A stretch of 64,000 nucleotides of DNA from Leptolyngbya sp. SIO1E4 (lineage in GTDB: Bacteria > Cyanobacteriota > Cyanobacteriia > Phormidesmidales > Phormidesmidaceae), in NCBI GenBank assembly GCA_010672825.2, contig JAAHFU020000001.1, positions 2,170,001 through 2,234,000 on the forward strand, in the 5' to 3' direction. A program made the translations under genes and the position numbers. Positions 1 to 7,529 of the stretch are shown one piece after another (position 1 is the stretch's first letter; every line of letters starts with the position of its first letter). The notes under the pieces were generated by a model that was not told where the DNA came from, made no database searches, and worked only from the letters and a program-made list of their open reading frames with translations.

Positions 1-851
1 TCGGGATAGGTGTGGAAATGGGCCAGTAGCCTTTCTAAGGTGAGTTCCGATTCTGGAATTTTGCCGTCATTAATGAGTTCACGTCCGATGCTGACATAGT
101 CGTATTCTGTGCGCCCGGCATAGCCCACTGACATAAACGTTCCATCTGAGAGCTGTAGCCGTGCCGATCCTTGCACCTGAACCAGAAATGCTTCTAGGCG
201 ATCGCGCAACCAAGCAAGCTCTAGGCCCTGCAGGGGGCCTTGATCTGCCTGCAAACCATCTTCCCCTTCCAGGGCTACCCGGGTGGGATGGGGTTGTTCC
301 CAAGTTTCTAAATTAGGGGGGCGCTGGTAGAGGGGATATCGATACTCTGCTGTCGGTGTACGACTAGCCTGAAAGGACGGCTCAAAATAGCCCGTAAAGT
401 GTACGCTACCTGCCCCGTCATAGCCAATGGTCTGATACAGCACAAACTCGCGCTGAACCGCTTCATAAAAAGCCTCTGGAGACTGGCTGATCAGCAGTAA
501 AGCACGGAACCGCAGAAGACTCTGGCGCACCCGATCGCGGGTAATGCCTGCAACTGGATAGGCTTCATAGGCTGTGACTGCTGCCGGAGTATCTAGATAC
601 TGCAGGCTGTAATCAATCGCCGTGATGAGTTGTTTATAGGCATCAGTCTCATCTTCCTGAAGGAGGTCATCTTGGGGCGAGAGGGTTGCAGGCCAGTCTT
701 CTACTGGGATCACTGGCTCGACCGGCCCTTGCCTGCCTGGCTCGCCCTCAGCTGCGACGGCTGCTTCAAACAGAATTCCACCGCTGCAAGTGATGCTCAA
801 GAGCCCAGCAGCGATTGCCCCTCGCAGGCTTAAAGTGTCGTACCAGCCCAT
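1..851 (-). CDS. mltA: MltA-type lytic murein transglycosylase (3' end cut by window edge)
   Basis: Open reading frame of 283 codons that runs off the left edge without a stop. After an N-terminal hydrophobic stretch (SLRGAIAAGLLSITCSG, possible signal or lipoprotein anchor) comes an MltA-like domain: FTGYFEP near residue 144 is the hallmark of the MltA beta-barrel, followed by a region with GSARLQLSDG, GYAGRTEYDYVSIGREL and NDGKIP, typical of the MltA/3D fold. The family cleaves the glycan strand of peptidoglycan, forming 1,6-anhydromuropeptides, at the outer membrane or periplasm. The catalytic Asp-containing C-terminal part is outside the window. Its ATG overlaps the TAA of the upstream gene by one base (TAATG), so the two are probably translationally coupled. 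Confidence 0.85.
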   Translation of the reverse strand, partial: MGWYDTLSLRGAIAAGLLSITCSGGILFEAAVAAEGEPGRQGPVEPVIPVEDWPATLSPQDDLLQEDETDAYKQLITAIDYSLQYLDTPAAVTAYEAYPVAGITRDRVRQSLLRFRALLLISQSPEAFYEAVQREFVLYQTIGYDGAGSVHFTGYFEPSFQASRTPTAEYRYPLYQRPPNLETWEQPHPTRVALEGEDGLQADQGPLQGLELAWLRDRLEAFLVQVQGSARLQLSDGTFMSVGYAGRTEYDYVSIGRELINDGKIPESELTLERLLAHFHTYP

Positions 852-1105
852 TAGAATCGTTCAACACTGGAGCTAAAGATGGGCTCTACCCGAATCGCCA
901 ACAGGCGAGAGGGACGAATCACCATGTATTCGCCGGGATTAATCTTTGGAATAGGCACACTGATGAATTCTTCTGAAGTGGCTTTAGGCATCAGCTCACC
1001 GCTATACCATTTCTGGAATTCCTGAATCGTTGAGAACTTCACTTCTTCGTGGTGTCCACCATCGAAGAGCATGTGGATGATGTATTCACTGGGAGTTCTT
1101 GGCAT
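851..1105 (-). CDS. conserved small cyanobacterial protein of unknown function upstream of mltA
   Basis: 84-residue soluble protein starting MPRTPSEYIIHMLFDGG and ending SSSVERF. An in-frame ATG lies further upstream (1171), but the MPRTPS start gives a compact charged protein without the odd N-terminal extension. No signal peptide, membrane segment or catalytic motif is visible. The stop overlaps the start of mltA, which argues that it is genuinely translated and linked to the transglycosylase. Function unknown; the coupling only suggests expression together with cell-wall turnover. Confidence 0.6.
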   Translation of the reverse strand: MPRTPSEYIIHMLFDGGHHEEVKFSTIQEFQKWYSGELMPKATSEEFISVPIPKINPGEYMVIRPSRLLAIRVEPIFSSSVERF

Positions 1106-1434
1106 CGTGGTTCTAGTCTTCTCAAGCACCGTCCCCATTATGGGATGGTAGAACAGACAAATTGTACCCACGTTCTTACTCTTAACAGGTCATGGGCTGA
1201 TTTCATTGTTCGCGATCGCTGTTTTCTGCCGCTTGTGAGACTCCGCGTGATGTTTCAAACATCACAACTGTGCTGCATGGTTCCACTTTTCTACTGTGAT
1301 GATCGATCAACCAATCTGGCCGATCAAACCCATGGTGGCGGTTCGCAAGGGTGATGGCGTTTCCCAGGGAAGGCTCACTCAACGAAGCACTGGTACCCAT
1401 CGTCCATGACACGGCGGCGTCAACCCCTGGATGA
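1106..1434. other. gene-free stretch
   Basis: No convincing gene. Holds one HIP1 octamer near 1213 and presumably the promoter of the minus-strand pair below it. Open frames here are short and unlike proteins. Confidence 0.5.
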
Positions 1435-1988
1435 TTATGTTTTGAGTTGTCGCAGATATGCTGTCAGTTGTTCGGACAGTCTGATCGCTACAGTGGTAAC
1501 CTTGTGCCGCTGCCCTGTGGCCATGAAGGTTCCCTTGAGCTGAGCACGATTGAAGGTGTTTTGCTGAATCTCTGCATCCCTAAAATCGGCAAGCTTTAAA
1601 TCAGCTGCGGTGAAGTCGGTTTCATCGAGCCCGACGGGGTGGGTGGGTCGGTGGTTGAGACCTAGCGTTTGCTGGCTGGTTGGCTGAAATCAGCGAGCAG
1701 ATAAATGGGTCACGTCATAGTAGCCCCACAGGGCGCCACCAATTGCGCCGATTAGGCTAGAGGGAATGCTATGCAGCACACTGTCCAAGTCTTCGGGTTG
1801 CTGAAGACTGCCGACCAGGATTCCCAGTAAAAACACACCTCGCAATGTGCCCAATACCACAGACCAGTATCGAGACATTTTGCGGGTTAGCAGCGCGATA
1901 AATAACCAAACAATGCCCACCAAAACGGCCCAACCTGTGGCTGATAAGGCACTGAAAAGATAATAAAGAGAACGATATGGAATCGCAT
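1435..1988 (-). pseudogene. broken membrane protein with pentapeptide-repeat tail
   Basis: Read on the minus strand, an ATG at 1988 opens MRFHIVLFIIFS, then the hydrophobic reading moves to another frame (LSATGWAVLVGIVWLFIALL), continues as a small membrane protein to an in-frame TGA at 1690-1692, and resumes in the same frame as six pentapeptide units (TDFTA ADLKL ADFRD AEIQQ NTFNR AQLKG) ending QLKT at 1435. The tail has no start codon of its own. The simplest reading is one ancestral gene, TM domain plus pentapeptide repeats, now carrying a frameshift and a nonsense codon. A shorter live product of about 77 residues starting at a TTG (1923) or nearby GTG cannot be excluded. Confidence 0.45.
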
Positions 1989-2084
1989 GACCCTAGGGCT
2001 TAATGAGGCGTGTCTAAAAAGCATCACCTCATGCTGGTGGGCAACCCTGATTGGCGTCGGTAATAAAAAGTGATCACTTCAGGT

Positions 2085-2672
2085 TCAGCGTTGCTGAGAT
2101 TTCCGTGGCTTGGGCACGATCGCCCCAACGGGCCAAATTATTGGCATCAGCCACAAAATCTCGCTCCCCACCACTGTGAGATTGTGCCAACTCAACATGG
2201 AGTCAAACTGCCATCCAGGGATGATCGCGATAGGCGACGCAAAAAAGGCCTCAGAAAACGGCCATAGCAGCTGCAGTCCAAAAGGCGGAGTCGGATCTGC
2301 CATGAGTAAATCCAGGCATAGGTGCCCTAGGTACACTGCCATCGCCCAGATTCCCCACCAAAGCCACTGGAATTTAGAAAAACCGGAGGTCTGCTTCCTC
2401 CATCTTCCTGCCAACCCTTTTCCTGACAACCCCATGCCCAGCGCCACCAGACTCCCTACCGCGATCGCCGCGATGAGTGTGTGGCTCCCCTGGCGATGAA
2501 AGGCAAAGGCATCTCCCACAAGTAATCCCGGTAAAAAATCCAGGTCTGGCAGGTTGGCGATCGCGATCGCCCCCCACATCAACCCCTTATTAGATTGGGG
2601 CTTTATGGGGAGAGTCGGCATCAGCTGGTACCCTAAATAGCCTGCTAAGGTATGACCGATGGGTGATGCCAT
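2085..2672 (-). CDS. YdjM/DUF457-type membrane-bound metal-dependent hydrolase-like protein
   Basis: 195 residues starting MASPIGHTL, chosen because AGGAGAAAAAAGGTC lies directly upstream of this ATG while the longer frame lacks a good site. Motifs typical of the YdjM (DUF457) family: HTLAGYLGY at the N-terminus, NLPDLDFLPG, HRQGSHTL and YLGHLCLDLL, supplying conserved His and Asp residues thought to bind metal. Several hydrophobic segments place it in the inner membrane. The family is predicted to be hydrolytic but substrates are not established; in E. coli ydjM is an SOS gene. It stands alone, with no obvious partner. Confidence 0.8.
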   Translation of the reverse strand: MASPIGHTLAGYLGYQLMPTLPIKPQSNKGLMWGAIAIANLPDLDFLPGLLVGDAFAFHRQGSHTLIAAIAVGSLVALGMGLSGKGLAGRWRKQTSGFSKFQWLWWGIWAMAVYLGHLCLDLLMADPTPPFGLQLLWPFSEAFFASPIAIIPGWQFDSMLSWHNLTVVGSEILWLMPIIWPVGAIVPKPRKSQQR

Positions 2673-2894
2673 GACCTTTTTTCTCCTTAAACCTGCAACG
2701 AAATCATCCTGATGTTGACCCACCTTAGCAACTGGATGATAAAGAGGTCATACCGCTGTTGCTGGCTCAAAGTTTGGGTTTTCCACGTCATACTCTGATG
2801 TTTACGGTTTATATGTTGGGGTTTTCCATGTCTCCTCGCATTAATTCGCGAGTGCGGGAAATTTGATGCTTAAGGTCGTTACAAGCAACAGGAT

Positions 2895-3176
2895 ATGCCA
2901 ATGACCGCTAGATTCTCCTTTCCGAAAGCTTCGTTTTTACTAAGCGCCAGCAGCCTCCTACTCGCCTCTATTTCCATCATGCTAGGCAAACAGGTGAACT
3001 ACTTAACCTACTTGCCATTCTTCAATACGATGGCGTTGTTGATGGTGTCTTTAGGCATTGCAGCATTACTGTTGGGATTGATAGGAACCTGGCGGACACG
3101 GGGACGAAGCATGCTGTTGTGGGTGGCGAACGTGGTCGCCCTCTTGGTTTTGAGCCTGTACGTATTCGACTCGTGA
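2895..3176 (+). CDS. small hydrophobic membrane protein, unknown function
   Basis: 93 residues (or 91 from the second ATG at 2901, which has better spacing from AGGAT). Three likely membrane segments: around residues 11-31, 40-63 and 72-90, with a short basic loop (RTRGRS) between the last two. No recognised domain. Composition and hydropathy look like a real integral membrane protein; nothing in the neighbourhood indicates its role. Confidence 0.5.
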   Translation: MPMTARFSFPKASFLLSASSLLLASISIMLGKQVNYLTYLPFFNTMALLMVSLGIAALLLGLIGTWRTRGRSMLLWVANVVALLVLSLYVFDS

Positions 3177-3185
3177 TAAGGATGT

Positions 3186-3283
3186 ATAACAGCCCTTTTG
3201 AGTTGAGGGCATTACACCTGGGTTGAGAAAGGATATGGGGTTTAGGGTTTAGGGGGTGCTGATCCAAATACGCGCTGCCATAG
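3186..3283 (+). repeat. family A miniature element, degenerate copy A1
   Basis: Diverged copy of the roughly 96-bp family A repeat (best copies at 22287 and 38406). Recognisable parts are the acacctgggtt core, the gggtttagggtttaggg block and the gatccaaata end. The termini are eroded. Confidence 0.5.
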
Positions 3284-3327
3284 CTGTTCTCAAGGTCAAT
3301 GGCGACAGATCTGTCGTCTCTCGGCTT

Positions 3328-3918
3328 TTAGACGCTGGGGCGCTGCAGTTCATCGATGAAGCGATTGATGGCATCGAATTGATCCCCCATGCGGGCGTGA
3401 AACTCTAAGCTGCGGATATCGAGTCCTGGCAATAGTTCGCTCTTGTGAATCAGCTCGTAGCCACTGGATCGAAGCGCATAAATCGTGATGCTGCCATCCT
3501 CCCAAAACCAAACTTCCTGGACGCCAATCCGTTGATAGATTTCTAGAACATCGACACCGCCGCTGGTGACTGTGATTTCCAGCGCTAGGTTGGGAATAGG
3601 TTGGAGTGGGCCAATGCAGTAGGATTCGTCAGGTTCTTTGCGCGCGCCCAGTTCTTTCACGCCGATAGTCGTGCTGCCCTTGGCATAGAAACGAATGTGC
3701 TTCAGGCGCATGTAGGCTTCCAGGAGTTGAGCCAATCGTTTTTTGGGTTCCTCATGCTCGTCTGAAAGCGGGGCCATAATCTCTAGGAATCCATCCAAAT
3801 ACACCAACCGAGCCCCAGTGCCTTCTAGTTCTACATCTAGCTTTTCCAGCGTGAGCCAGGTGACGTTGGGCAACACTGTGTTAGTCAGGGGCTGAGGTCT
3901 GATTGGGCTATTAACCAT
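3328..3918 (-). CDS. Uma2 (DUF820) family putative endonuclease
   Basis: 196 residues. The Uma2 family is greatly expanded in cyanobacteria and has the PD-(D/E)XK restriction-endonuclease fold. Supporting residues: LVYLDGFLEIMAP with EHE shortly after, the core GARKEPDESYCIG, LALEITVTS giving the E-x-T element, and the downstream YQRIGVQEVWFWED typical of the family. The catalytic DES...E arrangement looks intact. Biological role of the family is unclear; members are often linked to mobile DNA. Single gene, not in an operon. Confidence 0.85.
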   Translation of the reverse strand: MVNSPIRPQPLTNTVLPNVTWLTLEKLDVELEGTGARLVYLDGFLEIMAPLSDEHEEPKKRLAQLLEAYMRLKHIRFYAKGSTTIGVKELGARKEPDESYCIGPLQPIPNLALEITVTSGGVDVLEIYQRIGVQEVWFWEDGSITIYALRSSGYELIHKSELLPGLDIRSLEFHARMGDQFDAINRFIDELQRPSV

Positions 3919-4087
3919 AACGGCAGGTTGGGTGAGCAGTGTATTCGCAAACGCTTATTCAGAGCGAGGATTGCTGTGTCAGTTTCTGGAGACAGTCAGA
4001 GTTGAGATTGCTTCAATCATAATGGGCGAATTGATAAGAGAGGGGCGATCGCATCTCCCAAACTGATGACTCATCGTTGTTGTCAGG

Positions 4088-5725
4088 TTACTGCTCAACG
4101 GCGTCTAAACTCTGCTTAACGGCCTCCAAGGGATTGGGCTGCGTTCGCGGTGGCGTGTCTGCGGTGACGACTGTTACATAGGGTGCAATCGCATCCGCGT
4201 CTACCCAACCGGAGAAGTAGCGGATGTGAGTTTCAGCCGCGCTGAGGTCAAGCAGCTCCAGGTCACCGCGCATGGCTTCACATTCTCCGATAGAACGACC
4301 GCTGATATCTGAGGTGATACACCGAGGAAAGTAATGGGTTTCAATCATCCCGGTGTCGAGGGGTCTGACGAAACGCTCTCCGTTCCAGTGCCAGGAGGTG
4401 CCAGGCCACACAAAACGTGGAGGAACCGTGAACGGGTAACGGGGAGCGTCTTCTGGATAGCGCTCGGCTCCCTCAGCCAGGGTAATTTCAAACCCGGTGG
4501 GGTAACGAACCTCATACCGAGAGTCCGTTGCCCAGAGGACTTCGGTCGTGTCTTGCGTTAAGGTCGTTGCAGCACTCTCTATAGATGTATTTTCATACAG
4601 TGGAACGCCTTCACCAGGCAGGTCTGTCATCGCGACAAAGCGCCAACAGTTCCAGCTCTCGGCGGCATCAATGGTTTGTAACTGAACTTCGCACGCGCCA
4701 TTGCCAGTGCCAATCCAGAGCGTGTCGTCTAGGATGAGCAAAGTTTTAGGGATGGCACCCACAAGTGGGCTGTTGTGTATGGAATAGGTTTGGACGGAGC
4801 CTGTCTCGGGCTGGTAGGCTACTAATCCTTTCGCCGGGACGTAAGGAGTCGCTTCACCAGAGCGGTTGGTGCCTAGCCACAAGGTGGGCGTGTCTTCACC
4901 CGTAATCACCATGTCTATGAACTGAACGTCCTGCAATTCTTCTGGCTGCCAGACTGTAATCTGGTCAGACTCCGGCTGATATTGAATGACCGTACCGACA
5001 CCGATCGCGCCTTCACCCTCCTCATATTCAATAGCCCACCAAAGCGCCCCCTGATAAGCCACTGATTGACTAATGCTTGGTACGCCGAGGTGGAAGAAAT
5101 GACTCGGGTCATCGACCCTATCAGCCGCAGCATACAGAGTCTGCACAATCGGTTCAGTTGCGCCAGGTTTGATCAGTTCAAAAACGACCTTATCTTGGGA
5201 TCTATCGACGGTAGGTGTTTCTTGATTAGGAGGGGCTTCAAGCTCTGCCCTACGTGAGGGAGAGTCTAATCGTACCCGCGCCTCATAAGCGGTACCTTCT
5301 AGCTCAACAGTTTCATAGTCTGGGTCAAGTGCCTGTTGGGAGCGGGCTTGCGAATAAACATCGTAGTCTTCCTCATTGCCCTCCCCTGGCAAGACAGACC
5401 ACGTGCGATCGCTCCGACAAAATACAAACTGATAGAGGCTATTTTCCAGCGTAATCGTGTCTTCAGTGGCCGCCATTGTGTGGGGCCGAAAGTTCAACCC
5501 GCCAACAATTCGATGGTAGGTAGATGACTGTAATGGCAGTGCTTCATTCAACGCGGGGCAGTTTTCAGAGCGGCTCGGAGTAGCCGTGATAACCGCTTCG
5601 TTGCGTTCACGTCCTTCAGCAGGGGCGGTTTCAGCAGGCGGGCGAGCCTGCGGGGTGCGACCGAGTGCTTGACAGCCCGATAGCAGCCCAACCATCAGAA
5701 CAGCACTCCAGAGTTTGTGATTCAT
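4088..5725 (-). CDS. lipoprotein with beta-propeller-like repeats
   Basis: 545 residues. N-terminal MNHKLWSAVLMVGLLSGC is a lipoprotein signal with lipobox LLSGC, followed by a Pro/Ala/Glu-rich linker. The body contains repeated blade-like stretches such as GALWWAIEYE, PTLWLGTNRSGE and DTLWIGTGNGA, each a W-x-G/T motif after a hydrophobic strand, as in two-component-regulator-type or NHL-type propellers. Likely exported and membrane-attached. No catalytic motif seen, and ligand or partner unknown. Acidic overall. Stands alone between a Uma2 gene and a VOC gene. Confidence 0.65.
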   Translation of the reverse strand: MNHKLWSAVLMVGLLSGCQALGRTPQARPPAETAPAEGRERNEAVITATPSRSENCPALNEALPLQSSTYHRIVGGLNFRPHTMAATEDTITLENSLYQFVFCRSDRTWSVLPGEGNEEDYDVYSQARSQQALDPDYETVELEGTAYEARVRLDSPSRRAELEAPPNQETPTVDRSQDKVVFELIKPGATEPIVQTLYAAADRVDDPSHFFHLGVPSISQSVAYQGALWWAIEYEEGEGAIGVGTVIQYQPESDQITVWQPEELQDVQFIDMVITGEDTPTLWLGTNRSGEATPYVPAKGLVAYQPETGSVQTYSIHNSPLVGAIPKTLLILDDTLWIGTGNGACEVQLQTIDAAESWNCWRFVAMTDLPGEGVPLYENTSIESAATTLTQDTTEVLWATDSRYEVRYPTGFEITLAEGAERYPEDAPRYPFTVPPRFVWPGTSWHWNGERFVRPLDTGMIETHYFPRCITSDISGRSIGECEAMRGDLELLDLSAAETHIRYFSGWVDADAIAPYVTVVTADTPPRTQPNPLEAVKQSLDAVEQ

Positions 5726-6015
5726 CCTGATTCCTCAAGTGGGTTCGTCTCAGGAAGCATCCTTAGCTCCACGCTAGCTCTCGATGAATGGCAACGAGTG
5801 GGACGTTAATAAACCCTTAGCCTTTGGTGGCGGTAGGTAAGGCTGAACTTTGCCTCTGATGATTCATCCATTCAACAACGCCGGAAGTATAGCCGTCGCC
5901 AGTTCCGTTAGGACAAGACGGCGAGCCATTGGGTTGTGGGCTGAGCATCGGGATGACACTTGGTGTCCTAACCTAACTGGCCAAAGCGATAGTACAGAGC
6001 CGCGCCTCTCTATCA

Positions 6016-6360
6016 TCAATCTTTCGGAAGCTGATGGAGGCCAAAGCGAACTCCTTGTGGATCGCGGCAAGCGCAGAATCTCCCGAAACCCGGTTCGTCA
6101 GCTTCCAGTTCGTCGGTTTCGCCGCCCAATTCTTTAACGCGGGCGATCGCCGTGGCTAAATCAGGCACGCTAAAAAAGACAGCGATCTGTGGTTCTGGAT
6201 CATTTCCATGGAGCCCAACTTTGATGGATGGGGTCTGAAACCACCCTTCATTGGCCTCTCCCATGGGATGAAAATGCCACCCCAAAAGCTGCTCAAAGAA
6301 GAGATGGGAAACGTGCGCGTTCTTCGCCCCAATTTCAAGGTAAGACACTTCGCCAGCCAT
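6016..6360 (-). CDS. VOC family (glyoxalase/bleomycin-resistance-like) protein
   Basis: 114 residues starting MAGEVSYLEIGAK, chosen for the GAGGAAAAG ribosome site upstream. One VOC domain: paired beta-alpha-beta-beta-beta units with FFEQLLGWHF at the N-half and CRDPQGVRFGLHQ at the C-half. VOC proteins bind a metal and act on small molecules or sequester drugs; the substrate cannot be told here. It lies 79 bp downstream of an AraC-type regulator on the same strand, so the two probably form a small operon in which the regulator controls the VOC protein. Confidence 0.8.
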   Translation of the reverse strand: MAGEVSYLEIGAKNAHVSHLFFEQLLGWHFHPMGEANEGWFQTPSIKVGLHGNDPEPQIAVFFSVPDLATAIARVKELGGETDELEADEPGFGRFCACRDPQGVRFGLHQLPKD

Positions 6361-6439
6361 GCTCTTTTCCTCGTTGTCACTGCTACGGGCCATGATAGAC
6401 ACAGTCGGGAAGCCCAGTCTTGAACAAATTTGACCTGGT

Positions 6440-7309
6440 TTATTCCTCAACAATGTGGCCCGGAATCCCTGGCAATCCAGCGAAGTGAGCCTGTTGATAC
6501 ACCTTGGCAGAGCAGCCAGTAAATAGACGGAACTCTCGAGCAAAATGGCTCTGATCGCTGTAGCCGCACGTTGCAGCAATGTCACTAAGGCCCATAGGGT
6601 TGTCACCCTTGAGGAGTTGAAGCGCGTGATTGAATCGAATGCGCCGAGCTGCCGCTTTAGGAGTGATGCCGACTTGCTCTCTGAAACGGGCCGCGAAATA
6701 GCGATCGCTCCAGCCGATGGTCCGAGCAAGCTGTCCGATAGGCACGCACCCACCGTGGCTTTCAAGATGATGCCACGCCCACTGAATTTCGGGTCGCGGA
6801 ATTGCATGGGAAGCCGCAACTTTCTCCAGCAGAACTCGATTGACTAGCGCAAAGCGACCTTGCCAAGTCGGTACTTCACTCAGGTGTTCCAAGAGTTGAT
6901 GAGCTTGGGCTCCCCAAAGATCTTCTAAATGAATGCATCCTTGGGTGAACTCGGCGGGCGCGCTATCAAACAGCCGATGAATTGCCCAGGGAAACAGTTC
7001 TATCTCAAGGCAACGCTGCACGCCTGAGTGTTCTGTAATTAGCGGATTTGCGCCCAATCCTGCGACAAAGGCTGCATATTGACTCGCAGGGGATTGAGAC
7101 CCGACAGAATGAATGTGCAGGCGATCGCCAAATCCCAGAATCAGGATGACTCGGTCTTTGGGAACTTCTAGCCGGCAGATAGGCTGCTCGGTGTTTTCGC
7201 GATAGCCACGGTAAGCACACACCCAGTTTTTTAACGCCTCAGACGGCGTTTCCACCTGATGCTCCCAGGTGTATGACTTGCTCCGTTCTGATTCCTGGCG
7301 CTGATTCAT
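6440..7309 (-). CDS. AraC family transcriptional regulator
   Basis: 289 residues. The N-terminal part (about 1-150) is an effector-type domain with FAAFVAGLGANP-like blocks seen in the DUF6597-type group. The C-terminal part carries two helix-turn-helix units: IGQLARTIGWSDRYFAARFR and LSDIAATCGYSDQSHFAREF, ending in the usual GCSAKVY. Binds DNA in the cytoplasm. It is divergent from the selenium operon (start 7530) and is followed by a VOC gene, its most likely target. Confidence 0.85.
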   Translation of the reverse strand: MNQRQESERSKSYTWEHQVETPSEALKNWVCAYRGYRENTEQPICRLEVPKDRVILILGFGDRLHIHSVGSQSPASQYAAFVAGLGANPLITEHSGVQRCLEIELFPWAIHRLFDSAPAEFTQGCIHLEDLWGAQAHQLLEHLSEVPTWQGRFALVNRVLLEKVAASHAIPRPEIQWAWHHLESHGGCVPIGQLARTIGWSDRYFAARFREQVGITPKAAARRIRFNHALQLLKGDNPMGLSDIAATCGYSDQSHFAREFRLFTGCSAKVYQQAHFAGLPGIPGHIVEE

Positions 7310-7529
7310 GCCTGACAGGGCTTTACGAGCAAATCACCCAAAATATTAGACAACTCCACCTGATTTGCACACTTTTCTCAGAAGATACGCTCACCAGTGA
7401 CCTGCTTCCAGGATTTGGCTGTCCTGTGGCGGAGTTTTTTCGCTGAGGTATAAATTCTGACCTTCATTCTCAGACGGCTCTCAACTGGGCTCGATATGCT
7501 GGAAAGGTTATTTGCGTCGAGTGTGCAAG

